A stretch of DNA of 64,000 nucleotides from Sideroxydans lithotrophicus ES-1 (GTDB lineage: Bacteria; Pseudomonadota; Gammaproteobacteria; Burkholderiales; Gallionellaceae), in NCBI RefSeq assembly GCF_000025705.1, contig NC_013959.1, forward strand, positions 1,355,063 to 1,419,062, in the 5' to 3' direction. Positions within the stretch are counted from its first letter, which is position 1; each line of letters begins with the position of its first letter. Below the pieces are notes generated by a model that worked only from the letters and a program-made list of their open reading frames with translations, did no database searches and was not told the origin of the DNA. Position numbers and translations under genes: made by a program. Positions 45,503-56,473 of the stretch are shown in pieces.

Positions 45503-46794
45503 CTTTCCTGCTTATCGTAAGCATCTTGTTGTTGTTGTTGATCACCAGCACGCCGATCTCCATCGCCCTGGGGATGACGGTGCTGGTGTTTCTGGTCGGT
45601 TTCTCCACCTTGTCGTTCGACACTGTCGATATCATCTCGCAGCGCTTGTTTACCGGCCTGGAGAGTTTTGCCATCATGGCGGTGCCGTTCTTTGTCCTGT
45701 CCGGGCAATTTCTGATCGACGGCAAGATCGCGGCTCGCATCATCCGTTTCGCCAACAACCTGGTGGGATGGATGCCGGGCGGCATGGCGATGGCGGCGGT
45801 CGTGTCGTGCGCCTTCTTTGCCACCATTTCCGGCTCCAGTCCGGCGACAGTGATGGCCATCGGTTCGGTGATGCTGCCGGCGATGGTCAAGGCCGGCTAC
45901 CCGAAACGCTTCGGCGTGGGCGTGATCGCGACGTCCGGCTCGCTCGGCATCCTCATTCCGCCGTCCATCGTGCTCATCATCTATGCCGTTTCCACCAGCG
46001 AGAGTGCCGGCAAGCTGTTCATCGCGGGCATCGTGCCGGGCATGTTGCTAGCCGTGATCCTGATGGGGCTGGTGTTCATGCAGGCCAAGCGCAGGAATTT
46101 TCCGGTCATGCCCAGACCGAGCGGCAAAGAACTGCTCAAATCCTTCCTGGATGCGTGGTGGGGATTGTTCCTGGTGGTCATCGTGATGGGCGGGATCTAT
46201 GGCGGGATATTCACCCCGACCGAAGCTGCGGCCGTGGCGGCTGTCTATGCTTTCATCGCCGCCAAATTCATCTATGGCGACCTGAAATGGCGCGACGTGC
46301 CGAAATCACTGCTGGCAGGGGCGAACACCAGCGCGATGCTGCTGTACATCATCACCAATGCCATCTTGTTCTCGTTCCTGATGACGTCCGAGCAGATCCC
46401 GCAATCCATGTCCAACTGGGTATTGGCGCAGCATCTGGATCCCTGGATGTTCCTGCTGGTGGTGAACCTGGCCCTGCTGGCTGCGGGGCAGTTCATGGAG
46501 CCGACCTCGATCATTCTCATTCTCGCGCCATTGTTCCTGCCCATCGCCAAGACATTGGGCATCGATCCCATCCATCTCGGTATCATCATGACCATCAACA
46601 TGGAGATCGGCATGATCCATCCGCCAGTCGGCCTCAACCTGTTCGTGGCCAGTCACATTTCGAGAATGGGATTGACCGAGGTTTCCATAGCTACCTTGCC
46701 GTGGGTGTTTGTCATGTTGGTGTATCTTGCCCTGATCACCTATGTGCCTGCGATCTCCCTCTGGTTACCGCATCTGCTCTACCCAACCCGTTGA
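45499..46794 (+). CDS. dctM: TRAP transporter large permease DctM
   Basis: A 431-residue membrane protein with about 12 helices that forms the sodium-coupled transport path. Motifs include AVPFFVLSGQFLIDGKIAARI, SGSSPATVMAIGSVMLPAM and GSLGILIPPSIVLIIYAV, with MEIGMIHPPVGLNLFVASHIS near the end. It starts within the dctQ stop (ATGA). A weak hairpin without a T-run (GCCCTG/CAGGGC, 46820-46834) follows. Confidence 0.93.
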   Translation: MTFLLIVSILLLLLITSTPISIALGMTVLVFLVGFSTLSFDTVDIISQRLFTGLESFAIMAVPFFVLSGQFLIDGKIAARIIRFANNLVGWMPGGMAMAAVVSCAFFATISGSSPATVMAIGSVMLPAMVKAGYPKRFGVGVIATSGSLGILIPPSIVLIIYAVSTSESAGKLFIAGIVPGMLLAVILMGLVFMQAKRRNFPVMPRPSGKELLKSFLDAWWGLFLVVIVMGGIYGGIFTPTEAAAVAAVYAFIAAKFIYGDLKWRDVPKSLLAGANTSAMLLYIITNAILFSFLMTSEQIPQSMSNWVLAQHLDPWMFLLVVNLALLAAGQFMEPTSIILILAPLFLPIAKTLGIDPIHLGIIMTINMEIGMIHPPVGLNLFVASHISRMGLTEVSIATLPWVFVMLVYLALITYVPAISLWLPHLLYPTR

Positions 46795-46824
46795 TCCGCT
46801 TGCCGGCGATGCTTCTCCGCCCTG

Positions 46825-46853
46825 CGACAGGGCGGGCAAACCCTGATAGAATC
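46825..46853 (+). promoter_or_regulatory. Candidate promoter of the ndk gene cluster
   Basis: GCGACA (46825-46830) and TAGAAT (46848-46853) are 17 bases apart, 45 bases before the ndk start. The -10 element is good and the -35 element is partial. Confidence 0.35.
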
Positions 46854-46897
46854 TCGCCCTCAGAATTTTCTGATGCACATTCATTTTGGAGAGAAGC

Positions 46898-47323
46898 ATG
46901 GCTGTCGAACGTACCCTTTCAATCATCAAACCCGATGCTGTGGCTAAGAACGTCATCGGTCAGATATACACCCGTTTCGAGAACGCAGGCTTGAAGATCG
47001 TTGCTGCGCAGATGCGTCACCTGAATCGCGCCGAAGCAGAAGGTTTCTATGCCGTGCACAAGGCGCGCCCATTCTTCAAGGATCTGGTCGATTTCATGAT
47101 TTCCGGCCCCGTGATGATCCAGGTACTGGAAGGCGAGAACGCTGTCCTCAAGCACCGTGATCTGATGGGTGCTACCGATCCGAAGAAGGCGGATAAAGGC
47201 ACGATTCGGGCCGACTTCGCCGACAGCATCGATGCCAATGCGGTGCATGGATCTGACTCGGCAGAAAACGCTGCGACCGAGATTGCCTACTTCTTTGCCA
47301 CAAAGAACATCCATTCCCGTTGA
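46898..47323 (+). CDS. ndk: Nucleoside diphosphate kinase
   Basis: Ndk equilibrates nucleoside tri- and diphosphates by a phospho-His intermediate. The 141-residue product opens [15 protein letters not shown] and has the active-site His117 in NAVHGSDS, the same number as in E. coli. GGAGAG precedes the ATG at 46898. It overlaps rlmN by one base (TGATG), so the two are coupled. Confidence 0.96.
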   Translation: MAVERTLSIIKPDAVAKNVIGQIYTRFENAGLKIVAAQMRHLNRAEAEGFYAVHKARPFFKDLVDFMISGPVMIQVLEGENAVLKHRDLMGATDPKKADKGTIRADFADSIDANAVHGSDSAENAATEIAYFFATKNIHSR

Positions 47324-48402
47324 TGCAAAATCTCCTCGACTTTGAACCGGCAGCGATGACCGCATGGTTCGCGGAACACGGCGAAAAACCGTTCCGCGCC
47401 AGGCAGGTGCTGCGCTGGATATACAAAGGCGGGGAGTCCGATTTCGATGCGATGAGCGATCTGGCGATATCGCTCCGCGAAAAACTCAAGCTGATCGCCT
47501 GTATCCAGTCCCCCAAGGTGATGCGCGAGGAGACTGCCTCCGACGGTACGCGCAAGTGGTTGCTGGATGTGGGTACAGGCAATGCGGTGGAGACGGTGTT
47601 CATTCCCGAAGAGGGCAGGGGAACGTTATGCGTTTCCACGCAGGCCGGTTGCGCGCTGGATTGCGCATTCTGTTCCACTGGCAAGCAGGGCTTCAACCGC
47701 AATCTTTCGACCGCCGAGATCATCGGTCAGGTGTGGTGGGCCAACCGCGAACTTGGCAAAGACGCCGATGGAAATTGGCCAGTCACCAATGTGGTGCTGA
47801 TGGGTATGGGCGAGCCGCTGCTCAATTTCGACAACACCGTGAACGCCTTGCGCCTGATGCTGGACGACAATGCCTATGGCCTGTCGCGCCGCCGCGTGAC
47901 GGTCTCCACCTCAGGCGTGGTGCCGGCGATGGACAGGCTGCGCGATGAATGCCCGGTAGCGTTGGCGATCTCGCTGCATGCGCCGAACGATGCCTTGCGC
48001 AACGTGCTGGTTCCGATCAACCAGAAATATCCGCTGCAAGAGCTGATGGCGGCCTGCCAGCGTTACCTGGAGAAGGCGCCGCGCGATTTCGTCACTTTCG
48101 AATATGTGATGCTGGCCGGGGTGAACGACAGCGTGCAGCATGCGCGGGAATTGATCGAACTGGTGCGCGACGTGCCGTGCAAATTCAATCTCATTCCTTT
48201 CAACCCGTTCCCGCAAGCGCCTTATCAGCGTTCTGACATGCCGACGGTGCTGCGTTTTCGCGATGTGCTGATGCAGGCCGGCATCGTGACCACCATACGC
48301 AAGGTCCGCGGCGACGATATCGCGGCAGCCTGCGGCCAGCTGGCGGGGCAGGTGCAGGACAAGACTAAACGAACACATCGATTGATGGAGGTGAGCCAAT
48401 GA
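47323..48402 (+). CDS. rlmN: 23S rRNA/tRNA (adenine-C2)-methyltransferase RlmN
   Basis: A 359-residue radical SAM enzyme that methylates C2 of A2503 in 23S rRNA and A37 of some tRNAs. The radical SAM cluster ligands are in [19 protein letters not shown], the SAM-binding region in [29 protein letters not shown] and a late Cys in [10 protein letters not shown] (the methyl-carrying Cys) are also family features. The ATG at 47323 overlaps the ndk stop. The next gene overlaps by 4 bases. Confidence 0.95.
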   Translation: MQNLLDFEPAAMTAWFAEHGEKPFRARQVLRWIYKGGESDFDAMSDLAISLREKLKLIACIQSPKVMREETASDGTRKWLLDVGTGNAVETVFIPEEGRGTLCVSTQAGCALDCAFCSTGKQGFNRNLSTAEIIGQVWWANRELGKDADGNWPVTNVVLMGMGEPLLNFDNTVNALRLMLDDNAYGLSRRRVTVSTSGVVPAMDRLRDECPVALAISLHAPNDALRNVLVPINQKYPLQELMAACQRYLEKAPRDFVTFEYVMLAGVNDSVQHARELIELVRDVPCKFNLIPFNPFPQAPYQRSDMPTVLRFRDVLMQAGIVTTIRKVRGDDIAAACGQLAGQVQDKTKRTHRLMEVSQ

Positions 48403-49163
48403 ATCTTTTCAAGCTGTTTCTGATCGTGTCGTTCTTGACAGGCTGTGCTTCCGCCGGTGGGGGTTCTGAGGGCACGCCGCAACAGGATACGACGCGCGCG
48501 CAGGCGATCGCCAGAATACATACCGAATTGGCAGCTTCCTATTTCGAGCGTTCGCAATATGGCGTGGCATTGCAGGAGGTCGGTGTGGCGTTGCAGGCGA
48601 ATTCCGATTTTGCGCCGGCCTATAACATGCGCGCATTGATACGGATGGCCTTGCATGAAGATGACAAGGCCGACGAAGACTTCCAGCACAGTCTGAAGCT
48701 GGACGGTACGAGCTCCGATACGCACAATAACTATGGCTGGTTCCTGTGCCAGCGCGGCCATACCAAGGAAGCAATCAAGCAGTATCAGGCAGCGCTGGAT
48801 AATCCGCTCTATGCCACACCCGAGCTTGCTTATGCGAACATGGGCATGTGCTACAAGAAGGCGGGGTCGATGAAGGAAGCGGAAAGCAATCTGCAGCGGG
48901 CCCTGGTTCTGCATCCCGATATGCCGAACGCGCTGTATGGCCTGGCGGACTTGAGTTACAGCAAGGGGGATTTCGCGGCGGCAAAATCCTATTTCAGGCG
49001 TTTCTCGCAGGGAGCTTCAGATTTGAATGCCGAGCAGTTGTGGCTGGCGGTTCGTATCGAACGGAAGATGCACGATCTCAATTCCGAGGCCAGTTATGCC
49101 CTCCAATTGCGCAAGAATTTCCCCGATTCCCGTGAAGTTCAACTGATGTTTCAAGGGCAGTGA
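48399..49163 (+). CDS. pilW: Type IV pilus biogenesis TPR lipoprotein PilF/PilW
   Basis: A 254-residue lipoprotein that helps localise and assemble the secretin of type IV pili. The signal peptide ends in the lipobox LTGC (Cys16). About six TPR-like repeats follow, among them [20 protein letters not shown] and [20 protein letters not shown]. The position between rlmN and rodZ is typical. It overlaps rlmN by 4 bases, and its last base is the first of rodZ. Confidence 0.9.
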   Translation: MNLFKLFLIVSFLTGCASAGGGSEGTPQQDTTRAQAIARIHTELAASYFERSQYGVALQEVGVALQANSDFAPAYNMRALIRMALHEDDKADEDFQHSLKLDGTSSDTHNNYGWFLCQRGHTKEAIKQYQAALDNPLYATPELAYANMGMCYKKAGSMKEAESNLQRALVLHPDMPNALYGLADLSYSKGDFAAAKSYFRRFSQGASDLNAEQLWLAVRIERKMHDLNSEASYALQLRKNFPDSREVQLMFQGQ

Positions 49164-50197
49164 TGGATACAGCAGACGTTGTCGCCAACGCGCGAAAAGA
49201 AAATATCTCCCCCCTGCAGTCCAAGCTTGATGTTGGCCTGACCCTGCGGCAGACGCGCGAGCAACTGGGAATGAGCGTGCATGATATTGCCGAGCGTATC
49301 AAGTTTGCTCCGAGGCAAGTCGAGGCGTTGGAGGCCAATGATTTCGAGCATCTGCCAGAACCAGCTTTTTTGCGCGGCTTTGTGCGCAGCTATGCGCGTG
49401 TTTTGCAGCTGGACGACGTGGCATTGGTCGCATCCTTGCCTTCAGCGCCCGGCAAGCAGGTTACGATCAAGACGCAGGCAGTGAATGTGCCATTCCCGAC
49501 TTTGCAGTCGTTGCGACGCATTAATGTGATGTGGCTGGTCGGGGCACTCGGCGTGGCGCTTGTGCTTGGCTGGTTCGTACTGATGCACAAGGTCGATACG
49601 ACGGTGAAATCTGCAAAGGTCGTTGTCGAATCTGTTCCTTTGCCTGCGACTGAAACAGCGGTTTCCGCACCTGCGGATACGGGGGCTCAACCTGTGGCAG
49701 CCGAGCCGGCCGGAATCATCGAGCGCGAAAAGCAACATGCGTCTGTCGAAACAGCCGAACCTGAAAAAAGGCATGAATCTGCTACGGCCACTGAAGCCGA
49801 TAAGACTGCCAAGCCAGCCAAAGTTGCCGAACCTGAAAAGAAACCTGAACCTGCCAAGATCAAGCAGCACGAAGTGAAAGCCTTGCCTCAAATCGATGCG
49901 GCATCTGCGCCTGCTGTGGCTGTCAAGACAGAGATTCCTCTGGAAATACTCAAGCGCCGTCCCCTGCATTTCGTGTTCACCGAAAGTGCGTGGGCTGAGG
50001 TGATAGATTCACACGGTGCCGTATTGCTATCGAGGAACAATCCGCGCGGTACTGAAAAATGGATCGGTGGACCGCGACACGAACCCTATGACATATCCAT
50101 ATCGCATCCGGAACACGTCAAACTGTATTACCGGGGACAGGAAGTCGATCTTTCGGCTTACGCGGGGATGGATGTTGCGCACTTGAAAGTGGAGTGA
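49163..50197 (+). CDS. rodZ: RodZ-like cytoskeletal membrane protein
   Basis: A 344-residue protein. It has an N-terminal cytoplasmic helix-turn-helix ([19 protein letters not shown], about residues 29-47) with [15 protein letters not shown], and one membrane helix (about residues 117-137). A long Ala/Glu/Pro/Lys-rich linker (about 150-255) leads to a periplasmic DUF4115 domain. RodZ links MreB to the cell wall machinery and sets rod shape. The linker contains several EPEK-like units. The ATG at 49163 overlaps the pilW stop. Confidence 0.87.
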   Translation: MDTADVVANARKENISPLQSKLDVGLTLRQTREQLGMSVHDIAERIKFAPRQVEALEANDFEHLPEPAFLRGFVRSYARVLQLDDVALVASLPSAPGKQVTIKTQAVNVPFPTLQSLRRINVMWLVGALGVALVLGWFVLMHKVDTTVKSAKVVVESVPLPATETAVSAPADTGAQPVAAEPAGIIEREKQHASVETAEPEKRHESATATEADKTAKPAKVAEPEKKPEPAKIKQHEVKALPQIDAASAPAVAVKTEIPLEILKRRPLHFVFTESAWAEVIDSHGAVLLSRNNPRGTEKWIGGPRHEPYDISISHPEHVKLYYRGQEVDLSAYAGMDVAHLKVE

Positions 50198-50202
50198 GGC
50201 AC

Positions 50203-51474
50203 ATGAGTCATTCAGCAATCTTGCGCCTTCCGACGCAACGCGTGCATGTTGGCGATATCGCCATCGGCGGCGGGGCGCCGGTCGTGGTGCAATCCATGAC
50301 CAACACGGACACGGTCGATGCGGAGGGTACCGCGCGCCAGGTGTATGAATTGGCGCAGGCCGGTTCGGAGCTGGTGCGCATCACTGTGAACACGTCCGAG
50401 GCTGCGGCTCAAGTGCCGCGTATCCGCAAGATTCTGGACGGCATGGGTTGCGATGTGCCCTTGATCGGTGACTTTCACTATAACGGACACCGTTTGCTCA
50501 CCGAATTTCCGGATTGTGCGCAAGCACTGGCGAAATACCGCATCAATCCAGGCAATGTGGGCAAGAATCGCAAGGGTGAAGACCAGTTCGCCATGATGAT
50601 CGCTGTAGCCAGGCAATATGACAAGCCGGTGCGCATCGGCGTCAACTGGGGCAGTCTGGATCAGGATCTGGTGGTGCGCTTGATGGACGAGAACGCCCGA
50701 TTGGCACAGCCCAGGGAGGCAGGCGAAGTGACGCGGGAAGCGTTGATCGTTTCTGCGCTGGAATCAGCCAGGCGTGCCGAAGACCTGGGCTTGCCGCATG
50801 ACCGCATCGTACTTTCCTGCAAGGTCAGCGAAGTACAGGACCTGATTGCGGTTTACCAGGAACTGGCGCGGCGTTGCGATTATCCGCTGCATCTGGGGTT
50901 GACCGAGGCGGGCATGGGCTCGAAAGGGATCGTGGGATCGACTGCCGCGCTGGCCGTGCTGTTGCAGCAGGGTATCGGCGATACCATCCGCGTGTCCCTG
51001 ACGCCGGAACCGGGCGGCCCGCGCACGCAGGAGGTGGTGGTGGCGCAGGAGATATTGCAGACCATGGGATTGCGCTCGTTCACGCCGATGGTCACCGCCT
51101 GTCCCGGATGCGGACGCACGACCAGCACGGTGTTCCAGGAGCTGGCGCAGAGCATCCAGAACTACCTGCGCATGCAGATGCCGGTGTGGCGCGAACAATA
51201 TACCGGCGTGGAGGAAATGACGGTTGCAGTGATGGGCTGCATCGTCAACGGACCCGGCGAAAGCAAATTGGCCAACATCGGCATCAGTTTGCCGGGTACC
51301 GGCGAATCGCCCGCCGCTCCGGTGTATGTGGATGGCGAGAAGACCGTGACCCTGCGCGGTGACAACATCGCGGCAGAGTTCCAGCTGATCGTTGATGACT
51401 ATGTGGCGAAAAATTATGCCAGGCGCGAGGCTGGGGACAAACCTGGCAAACGTATCGAGATCAAAGCGGTTTGA
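50203..51474 (+). CDS. ispG: 4-hydroxy-3-methylbut-2-enyl diphosphate synthase (flavodoxin/ferredoxin)
   Basis: IspG reduces the cyclic diphosphate MEcPP to HMBPP in the MEP isoprenoid pathway, using a 4Fe-4S cluster. The 423-residue protein starts near [25 protein letters not shown], split here as the usual first strand and QSMTNTDT motif. Cluster Cys residues lie in [11 protein letters not shown] and [11 protein letters not shown]. The ATG at 50203 is preferred over an upstream GTG at 50194, because GGAGTGAGG lies just before it. Confidence 0.95.
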   Translation: MSHSAILRLPTQRVHVGDIAIGGGAPVVVQSMTNTDTVDAEGTARQVYELAQAGSELVRITVNTSEAAAQVPRIRKILDGMGCDVPLIGDFHYNGHRLLTEFPDCAQALAKYRINPGNVGKNRKGEDQFAMMIAVARQYDKPVRIGVNWGSLDQDLVVRLMDENARLAQPREAGEVTREALIVSALESARRAEDLGLPHDRIVLSCKVSEVQDLIAVYQELARRCDYPLHLGLTEAGMGSKGIVGSTAALAVLLQQGIGDTIRVSLTPEPGGPRTQEVVVAQEILQTMGLRSFTPMVTACPGCGRTTSTVFQELAQSIQNYLRMQMPVWREQYTGVEEMTVAVMGCIVNGPGESKLANIGISLPGTGESPAAPVYVDGEKTVTLRGDNIAAEFQLIVDDYVAKNYARREAGDKPGKRIEIKAV

Positions 51475-51482
51475 GTGAGCAG

Positions 51483-52754
51483 ATGAGCAATCCTACATTG
51501 CAGGCCGTGCGCGGCATGAACGATATCCTGCCCGACGAGGCGGGGTTGTGGCTGTGGTTCGAGGAGGTGGTAAGGGACTGGCTGGAAGCCTATGGCTATC
51601 GCAACATCCGCATGCCTCTGGTGGAGCCCACTGCACTGTTCAAGCGCGCTATCGGCGAGGTCACTGACATCGTCGAAAAGGAGATGTACAGCTTCCGGGA
51701 TGACCTTAACGGCGATGAATTGACCTTGCGTCCCGAGGGAACCGCCTCCTGCGTGCGGGCAGTATTGCAGCACAATTTGCTGTACAACGCGCCGCAGCGC
51801 CTGTATTACAGCGGCCCGATGTTCCGCCATGAGCGCCCGCAGAAAGGTCGCTATCGCCAGTTCCATCAGATCGGCGTAGAGGCAATGGGCTTTGCCGGAC
51901 CGGACATCGATGCCGAACAGATCGTGATGTGTGCACGGTTGTGGAAGAAACTGGGTATCCGGGATGTGGCCTTGCAGATCAATACCCTCGGCGATGTGGC
52001 TGCGCGGCAGCGTCATCGCGAAAAACTGATCGCCTATTTCGAGCAGCACAAGGATGTGCTGGATGCCGATGGTCAGCGGCGGCTGTACAGCAATCCGCTG
52101 CGCATCCTCGATACCAAGAACCCGGCGATGCAGGAGTTGGTGGCTGCCGCACCGAAGCTGATGGATGAGCTGGACGAGGATGCCATCACGCATTTCGAAG
52201 CGGTGCAAGCGATTCTGCAGCAACATGGCATCGCGTTCGAGATCAATCCGCGACTGGTGCGCGGTCTGGACTATTACAATCGCACTGTATTCGAGTGGGT
52301 CACGACGAGACTTGGGGCGCAGGGCACGATCTGTGCCGGTGGTCGCTTCGATGGCCTGATCGAGCAGATCGGCGGCAAGCCGGCACCTGCCTGCGGTTTT
52401 GCCATGGGTGTGGAGCGTCTGCTGGCCTTGTTGCAGGAAGACGGCATGCAAAACCCGGCGGCGCCATTGGATGTTTATGTGGTGCACCAGGGTGAGCAGG
52501 CGCGGATCCAGGCATGGCGTGTGGCCGAGGATTTGCGCGACGGCGGCCTGCGTGTGCTGTTGCACTGTGGCGGCGGCAGTTTCAAGTCGCAGATGAAGAA
52601 GGCGGATGCCAGCGCAGCGGTATGTGCAGCCATCATCGGCGACGATGAGGTTGCGGCGAATGTTGTAATGCTCAAGCCTTTGCGCAGCGGAGGAGAGCAG
52701 CAGAGAGTCGGGCTGGACGATTTGCAGCATAAGGTTCGAGAATTGATCAAGTGA
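51483..52754 (+). CDS. hisS: Histidyl-tRNA synthetase
   Basis: A 423-residue class II tRNA synthetase (E. coli 424). The start [14 protein letters not shown] is followed by motif 2 in [20 protein letters not shown] and the histidine-binding [15 protein letters not shown]. An anticodon-binding domain forms the C-terminus. I use the ATG at 51483; the TTG at 51471 is poor. It is distinct from the paralogue hisZ at 59898-61055, which lacks the C-terminal domain. Confidence 0.96.
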   Translation: MSNPTLQAVRGMNDILPDEAGLWLWFEEVVRDWLEAYGYRNIRMPLVEPTALFKRAIGEVTDIVEKEMYSFRDDLNGDELTLRPEGTASCVRAVLQHNLLYNAPQRLYYSGPMFRHERPQKGRYRQFHQIGVEAMGFAGPDIDAEQIVMCARLWKKLGIRDVALQINTLGDVAARQRHREKLIAYFEQHKDVLDADGQRRLYSNPLRILDTKNPAMQELVAAAPKLMDELDEDAITHFEAVQAILQQHGIAFEINPRLVRGLDYYNRTVFEWVTTRLGAQGTICAGGRFDGLIEQIGGKPAPACGFAMGVERLLALLQEDGMQNPAAPLDVYVVHQGEQARIQAWRVAEDLRDGGLRVLLHCGGGSFKSQMKKADASAAVCAAIIGDDEVAANVVMLKPLRSGGEQQRVGLDDLQHKVRELIK

Positions 52755-52764
52755 GGAAATGAAT

Positions 52765-53403
52765 ATGTCTAGTTTGGATCTGCAAGAACAGGAACAGGTG
52801 GAAGAACTCAAGGCCTGGTGGAAAGCGAATGGAAAATGGGTGGTTGGTGCACTGCTGGTCGGATCGATAGGGTTCGCTGGCACGACATACTGGAGAAACC
52901 ATAAAGCCAGTCAGGCTGCCGAAGCGGCGAAGTTGTACGCCGAGGTGGTCAAGCAGGTCGCCAGCAATGACGCCAAACGCATCAGCGATGCAGCTGATGC
53001 CTTGGTAAGCCGCTACGGCAGCAGCGCTTATGCGCCACGTGCACAGCTGTTGGCGGCACAGGCGAACCTGCAGGCTCGCGATGCGGCACATGCCAAGGTT
53101 GAATTACAGTGGGTTATCGAACATGCCGATGAGACGGGGTTGCAGGACACGGCACGCCTGAAACTGGCCAGTGTGTTGCTGGATGAGAAGAAATACGATG
53201 AAGCGCTCAAGCAGCTTGATGCAGCACATCCGGATTCTTTCACTGGCCTGTATTCTGATCTCAGGGGTGATGTTTTGAGCGCACAAGGAAAGATCGCCGA
53301 AGCACGTGTGGCTTACCAGCAAGCATATGACAAGATGGATGCCAAGAGCGGTTATCGCAATCTGATCCAGTTGAAGCTGGATGGCCTGGGTAACGCCAAA
53401 TGA
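52765..53403 (+). CDS. yfgM: YfgM-like tetratricopeptide membrane protein
   Basis: A 212-residue protein with a cytoplasmic N-terminus (EQEQVEELKAWWKANGKW), one membrane helix (about residues 26-43) and a periplasmic TPR domain. E. coli YfgM is an ancillary subunit of the SecYEG translocon and a partner of PpiD. GAGG lies 8 bases before ATG 52765, better placed than for the ATG at 52759. It overlaps bamB by 4 bases; hisS-yfgM-bamB-der is a conserved order. Confidence 0.88.
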   Translation: MSSLDLQEQEQVEELKAWWKANGKWVVGALLVGSIGFAGTTYWRNHKASQAAEAAKLYAEVVKQVASNDAKRISDAADALVSRYGSSAYAPRAQLLAAQANLQARDAAHAKVELQWVIEHADETGLQDTARLKLASVLLDEKKYDEALKQLDAAHPDSFTGLYSDLRGDVLSAQGKIAEARVAYQQAYDKMDAKSGYRNLIQLKLDGLGNAK

Positions 53404-54530
53404 AATTGAACCGTCTGATCGTTTCGATGTTGCTGCCGGTGTTGCTGGTTGCTTGCAGCAGCGATAAGGCGAGTATCGAACCAGCCAAGCTGGTGGATTT
53501 CAATTCCAGTGCCAAGATCGAAGTGCGCTGGGATGCGGATGTGGGCGACGCGGGCATGAGCGTGCTTTCGCCTGCGACGACCCGTGAGGCCGTATTTGCA
53601 GCGAATGCGGAGGGTAAAGTGTACCGCTTCGATCGCGATACCGGAAAACAGATCTGGCGCATCGATTGCGGATTCACCATCACGGGCGGTGTCGGTGCCG
53701 GTGAGGGGCTGGTGCTGGTTGGCGGGGAAAAAGGCCAGCTGGCCGCGTTTGATGAAGACAGCGGCAAGTTGCTATGGCAGGTCAAGGTTTCCAGCGACGT
53801 CTGGAGTGCCCCCAAGATCGCCGATGGCATCGTGGTGGTTCGCACCGGCAACCAGCGGCTCGAAGGCTTGAGCGCGAAAGATGGCAGCCGGTTATGGCTA
53901 TACGAACGTGCGACACCCACTCTCATCGTGCGCAGCAATGCAAGCGTGGTGATCAGGAATGGCCTGGTGTATGCAGGATTTGCCGCCGGGAAACTCGCCG
54001 CGATCGGATTGAAGAACGGTGTGGTGGTTTGGGAATCTTCGGTTTCACAGCCTCGCGGCAGTACCGAACTGGAACGCATCAGTGACGTCACCAGCCTGCC
54101 TGTTGTGGACGATGCACAGGTGTGCGCCATCGCTTTCCAGGGGCGTCTGGCTTGTTTTGATGCAATCCAGGGCGGTACGCTGTGGACGCGCGATATTTCA
54201 AGTGACAAAGGTTTGGCTTTGTACGGTAAGACGCTGTATGTCACCGATACCGACAGCAACGTGCTGGCACTGGACAAGAGCAGCGGAGCTTCGCTGTGGA
54301 AGAACGACAAGCTGCTGTTGCGTCAGGCGACGGCGGTCTATCCGCTGGACAATTATGTCATGCTGGGCGATTACGAGGGTTATCTGCATGTGTTGAAAAG
54401 CGACGACGGCAGTTTCGTTGCGCGACGCAAGACTGATGGCAGTGCCATCAGGTCCGCACCGGTCACCCTGGGCGATGGCGCGTTGGTACAAACCAGCGGC
54501 GGCGAGCTGTATTCCATTGCCATTCACTAG
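53400..54530 (+). CDS. bamB: Outer membrane protein assembly factor BamB
   Basis: A 376-residue lipoprotein of the BAM complex. The signal peptide ends in the lipobox LVAC (Cys19). The mature part is an eight-bladed beta propeller with PQQ-like repeats such as GKVYRFDRDTGKQIWRID, AAFDEDSGKLLWQVK and LALDKSSGASLWKNDKL. It overlaps yfgM by 4 bases and ends 9 bases before der. Confidence 0.93.
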   Translation: MKLNRLIVSMLLPVLLVACSSDKASIEPAKLVDFNSSAKIEVRWDADVGDAGMSVLSPATTREAVFAANAEGKVYRFDRDTGKQIWRIDCGFTITGGVGAGEGLVLVGGEKGQLAAFDEDSGKLLWQVKVSSDVWSAPKIADGIVVVRTGNQRLEGLSAKDGSRLWLYERATPTLIVRSNASVVIRNGLVYAGFAAGKLAAIGLKNGVVVWESSVSQPRGSTELERISDVTSLPVVDDAQVCAIAFQGRLACFDAIQGGTLWTRDISSDKGLALYGKTLYVTDTDSNVLALDKSSGASLWKNDKLLLRQATAVYPLDNYVMLGDYEGYLHVLKSDDGSFVARRKTDGSAIRSAPVTLGDGALVQTSGGELYSIAIH

Positions 54531-54539
54531 CCAGATTAC

Positions 54540-55937
54540 ATGCTACCTACTCTCGTACTCGTCGGCCGTCCCAACGTCGGAAAATCAACGCTGTTCAACC
54601 GGCTCACGCGCAGCCGAGACGCGCTGGTGGCGGATCTGCCGGGACTGACGCGTGACCGCCATTACGGTCGCGGTCGCGTCGGCGAACGGCCTTATCTGGT
54701 GGTCGATACGGGAGGTCTGGAGCCGGTGGCCAAAGAAGGCATCATGCATGAAATGGCCAAGCAGACCCGGCAGGCAGTGGACGAGGCCGACCTGGTGTTG
54801 TTCATTGTGGACGGACGCGATGGATTGACGCCGCAGGACCGCATCATCGCCACGCAACTGCGCAAGACGGGGCGACCGGTGATGTTGCTGGTGAACAAGG
54901 CTGAAGGCATGCGGCGCGAGCGTGTCACGGCTGATTTCCATGAACTCGGTCTGGGCGAACCCATTCCTATTTCATCCGCACATGGCGACAACGTCGCCGA
55001 GATGATCGAAGTCGCGCTGGACGAGTTGCCGGCAGCAGAAGTCGAGGCCGAAGAAAAATCCGATCATCCCAAACTCGCCATCGTCGGGCGTCCAAATGTC
55101 GGCAAATCCACCTTGGTCAATGCCATACTGGGCGAAGAGCGCGTCATCGCCTTCGACCAGCCTGGCACCACGCGCGATTCCATCTACATCGACTTCGAGC
55201 GGGCTGGCCGCCAATACACCATCATCGATACCGCAGGTATACGCCGCCGCGGCAAGATCGACGAGGCGATCGAGAAGTTCTCGGTGGTGAAGACGCTGCA
55301 AGCCATCGAGGATGCCAATGTGGTGGTATTGGTGGTGGATGCGCGCGACCAGATCACGGAACAGGATGCACATCTGGCCGATTTCGTGCTGCAAGCCGGG
55401 CGTGCGCTGGTGCTGGCGGTGAACAAGTGGGATGGCCTGGATGAATACAAACGCGACACGGTAAAGCGCGACATCGAACGCAAGCTGCACTTTTTAAGCT
55501 TTGCCAAGCACCATTTCATCTCTGCGTTGAACGGTACAGGTGTAGATGCGTTGCTGAAATCGGTGAACCAGGCCTATACCGCGGCAATGACCAAGATGCC
55601 CACGCCGCAACTTACGCGCGTGCTGGAGGAGGCGCTGCAAAAACAGCAGCCTCCGCGCGTCGGCAGTTTCCGTCCCAAGATGCGCTATGCCCACCAGGGC
55701 GGCAGCAATCCGCCGCTCATCATCATCCACGGCAGCGCGCTGGACAAGATACCGGACAGCTACACCCGCTATCTGGAAAAGACCTTCTGCGATGCTTTCA
55801 AACTGCAGGGCACTCCTCTACGCATCGAATTCAAGTCCGGCAAGAACCCGTTTGCCGATAAGAAACATGTGCTCACCGAGAGCGAAAAACGCGCTGCCCA
55901 TCGCGCCCGTATACGCGGACGCAGGCTATACGGCTAA
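54540..55937 (+). CDS. der: Ribosome-associated GTPase Der (EngA)
   Basis: A 465-residue protein with two consecutive GTPase domains and a KH-like domain, needed for 50S subunit assembly. The P-loops are [14 protein letters not shown] (about residues 8-21) and [14 protein letters not shown] (about residues 183-196). Switch motifs DTGG and DTAG and the specificity motifs NKAE and NKWD are all present. The C-terminal KH part includes [20 protein letters not shown]. Confidence 0.96.
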   Translation: MLPTLVLVGRPNVGKSTLFNRLTRSRDALVADLPGLTRDRHYGRGRVGERPYLVVDTGGLEPVAKEGIMHEMAKQTRQAVDEADLVLFIVDGRDGLTPQDRIIATQLRKTGRPVMLLVNKAEGMRRERVTADFHELGLGEPIPISSAHGDNVAEMIEVALDELPAAEVEAEEKSDHPKLAIVGRPNVGKSTLVNAILGEERVIAFDQPGTTRDSIYIDFERAGRQYTIIDTAGIRRRGKIDEAIEKFSVVKTLQAIEDANVVVLVVDARDQITEQDAHLADFVLQAGRALVLAVNKWDGLDEYKRDTVKRDIERKLHFLSFAKHHFISALNGTGVDALLKSVNQAYTAAMTKMPTPQLTRVLEEALQKQQPPRVGSFRPKMRYAHQGGSNPPLIIIHGSALDKIPDSYTRYLEKTFCDAFKLQGTPLRIEFKSGKNPFADKKHVLTESEKRAAHRARIRGRRLYG

Positions 55938-56022
55938 GTACGTCATTCATTCTGCTCAAGTACTGCTGCTTTGTGCCGAAATATGACTTAAGCAGGCTGT
56001 GTCTACAATGCAGGAGGTCGAT

Positions 56023-56148
56023 ATGAAATACTTACTATCGGGTTTGCTGGTCGTGATGCTGTTAACGACATTCATGTTTGTCTTCATGACAAAAGCTGCA
56101 TATGTCGAGTTGAGGGAGCGGCTTGGGAAAGAAAGGTTTGACCGCTGA
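56023..56148 (+). CDS. Small membrane peptide (41 residues) between der and hfq
   Basis: A 41-residue reading frame with a near-perfect ribosome site (AGGAGGT, 5 bases before the ATG). Residues 3-22 are strongly hydrophobic, with LLSGLLVVMLLTTFMFVF. The rest is charged and helical (VELRERLGKERFDR), so one helix with a cytoplasmic tail is likely. An in-frame ATG at 56008 would add five residues. It lies 86 bases after der and 95 bases before hfq on the same strand. I do not recognise the family; the ribosome site and amphipathic tail make a real gene more likely than chance. Confidence 0.55.
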   Translation: MKYLLSGLLVVMLLTTFMFVFMTKAAYVELRERLGKERFDR

Positions 56149-56242
56149 GGCTGATCGGGCTGCGCAGCGATGACTTGTGCTCTTCCGTAGCGACGCATTT
56201 TCCAGTACAGTGATCGCCTCAGTAACAACAAGAGCGGACATC

Positions 56243-56473
56243 ATGAGTACAAAAGGGCAACAATTACAAGACCCGTTTCTGAACGCGCTGCGTAAGGAAC
56301 ATGTTCAGGTCGCCATCTATCTGGTCAATGGCATCAAGCTGCAAGGCCAGGTCGAATCGTTCGATCAATATGTGGTGTTGCTGAAAAACACTGTCACCCA
56401 GATGGTCTATAAGCACGCTATTTCCACTATCGTTCCCGCCCGCGCTGTCACCATCCCGTTCGACGCAGAGTAA
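56243..56473 (+). CDS. hfq: RNA chaperone Hfq
   Basis: A 76-residue Sm-like protein that forms a hexamer and pairs small RNAs with mRNAs. It opens with [18 protein letters not shown] and has Sm1 ([19 protein letters not shown]) and Sm2 ([12 protein letters not shown]) motifs with the Gln, Phe and YKH residues of the U-binding proximal face. A short C-terminal tail is usual in betaproteobacteria. Its stop overlaps the hflX start by one base. Confidence 0.97.
   Translation: MSTKGQQLQDPFLNALRKEHVQVAIYLVNGIKLQGQVESFDQYVVLLKNTVTQMVYKHAISTIVPARAVTIPFDAE

Noticed and set aside
51414-52883. Long antisense open frames opposite core genes, for example 51414-52883 against hisS, 10699-12459 against arnD, 8218-9696, 5152-6102, 57602-58846 and 58642-59712
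   Set aside because: They mirror the codon periodicity of strongly supported genes on the other strand, lack ribosome sites, and have His/Arg/Gln-rich sequences unlike real proteins. They are by-products of high G+C.
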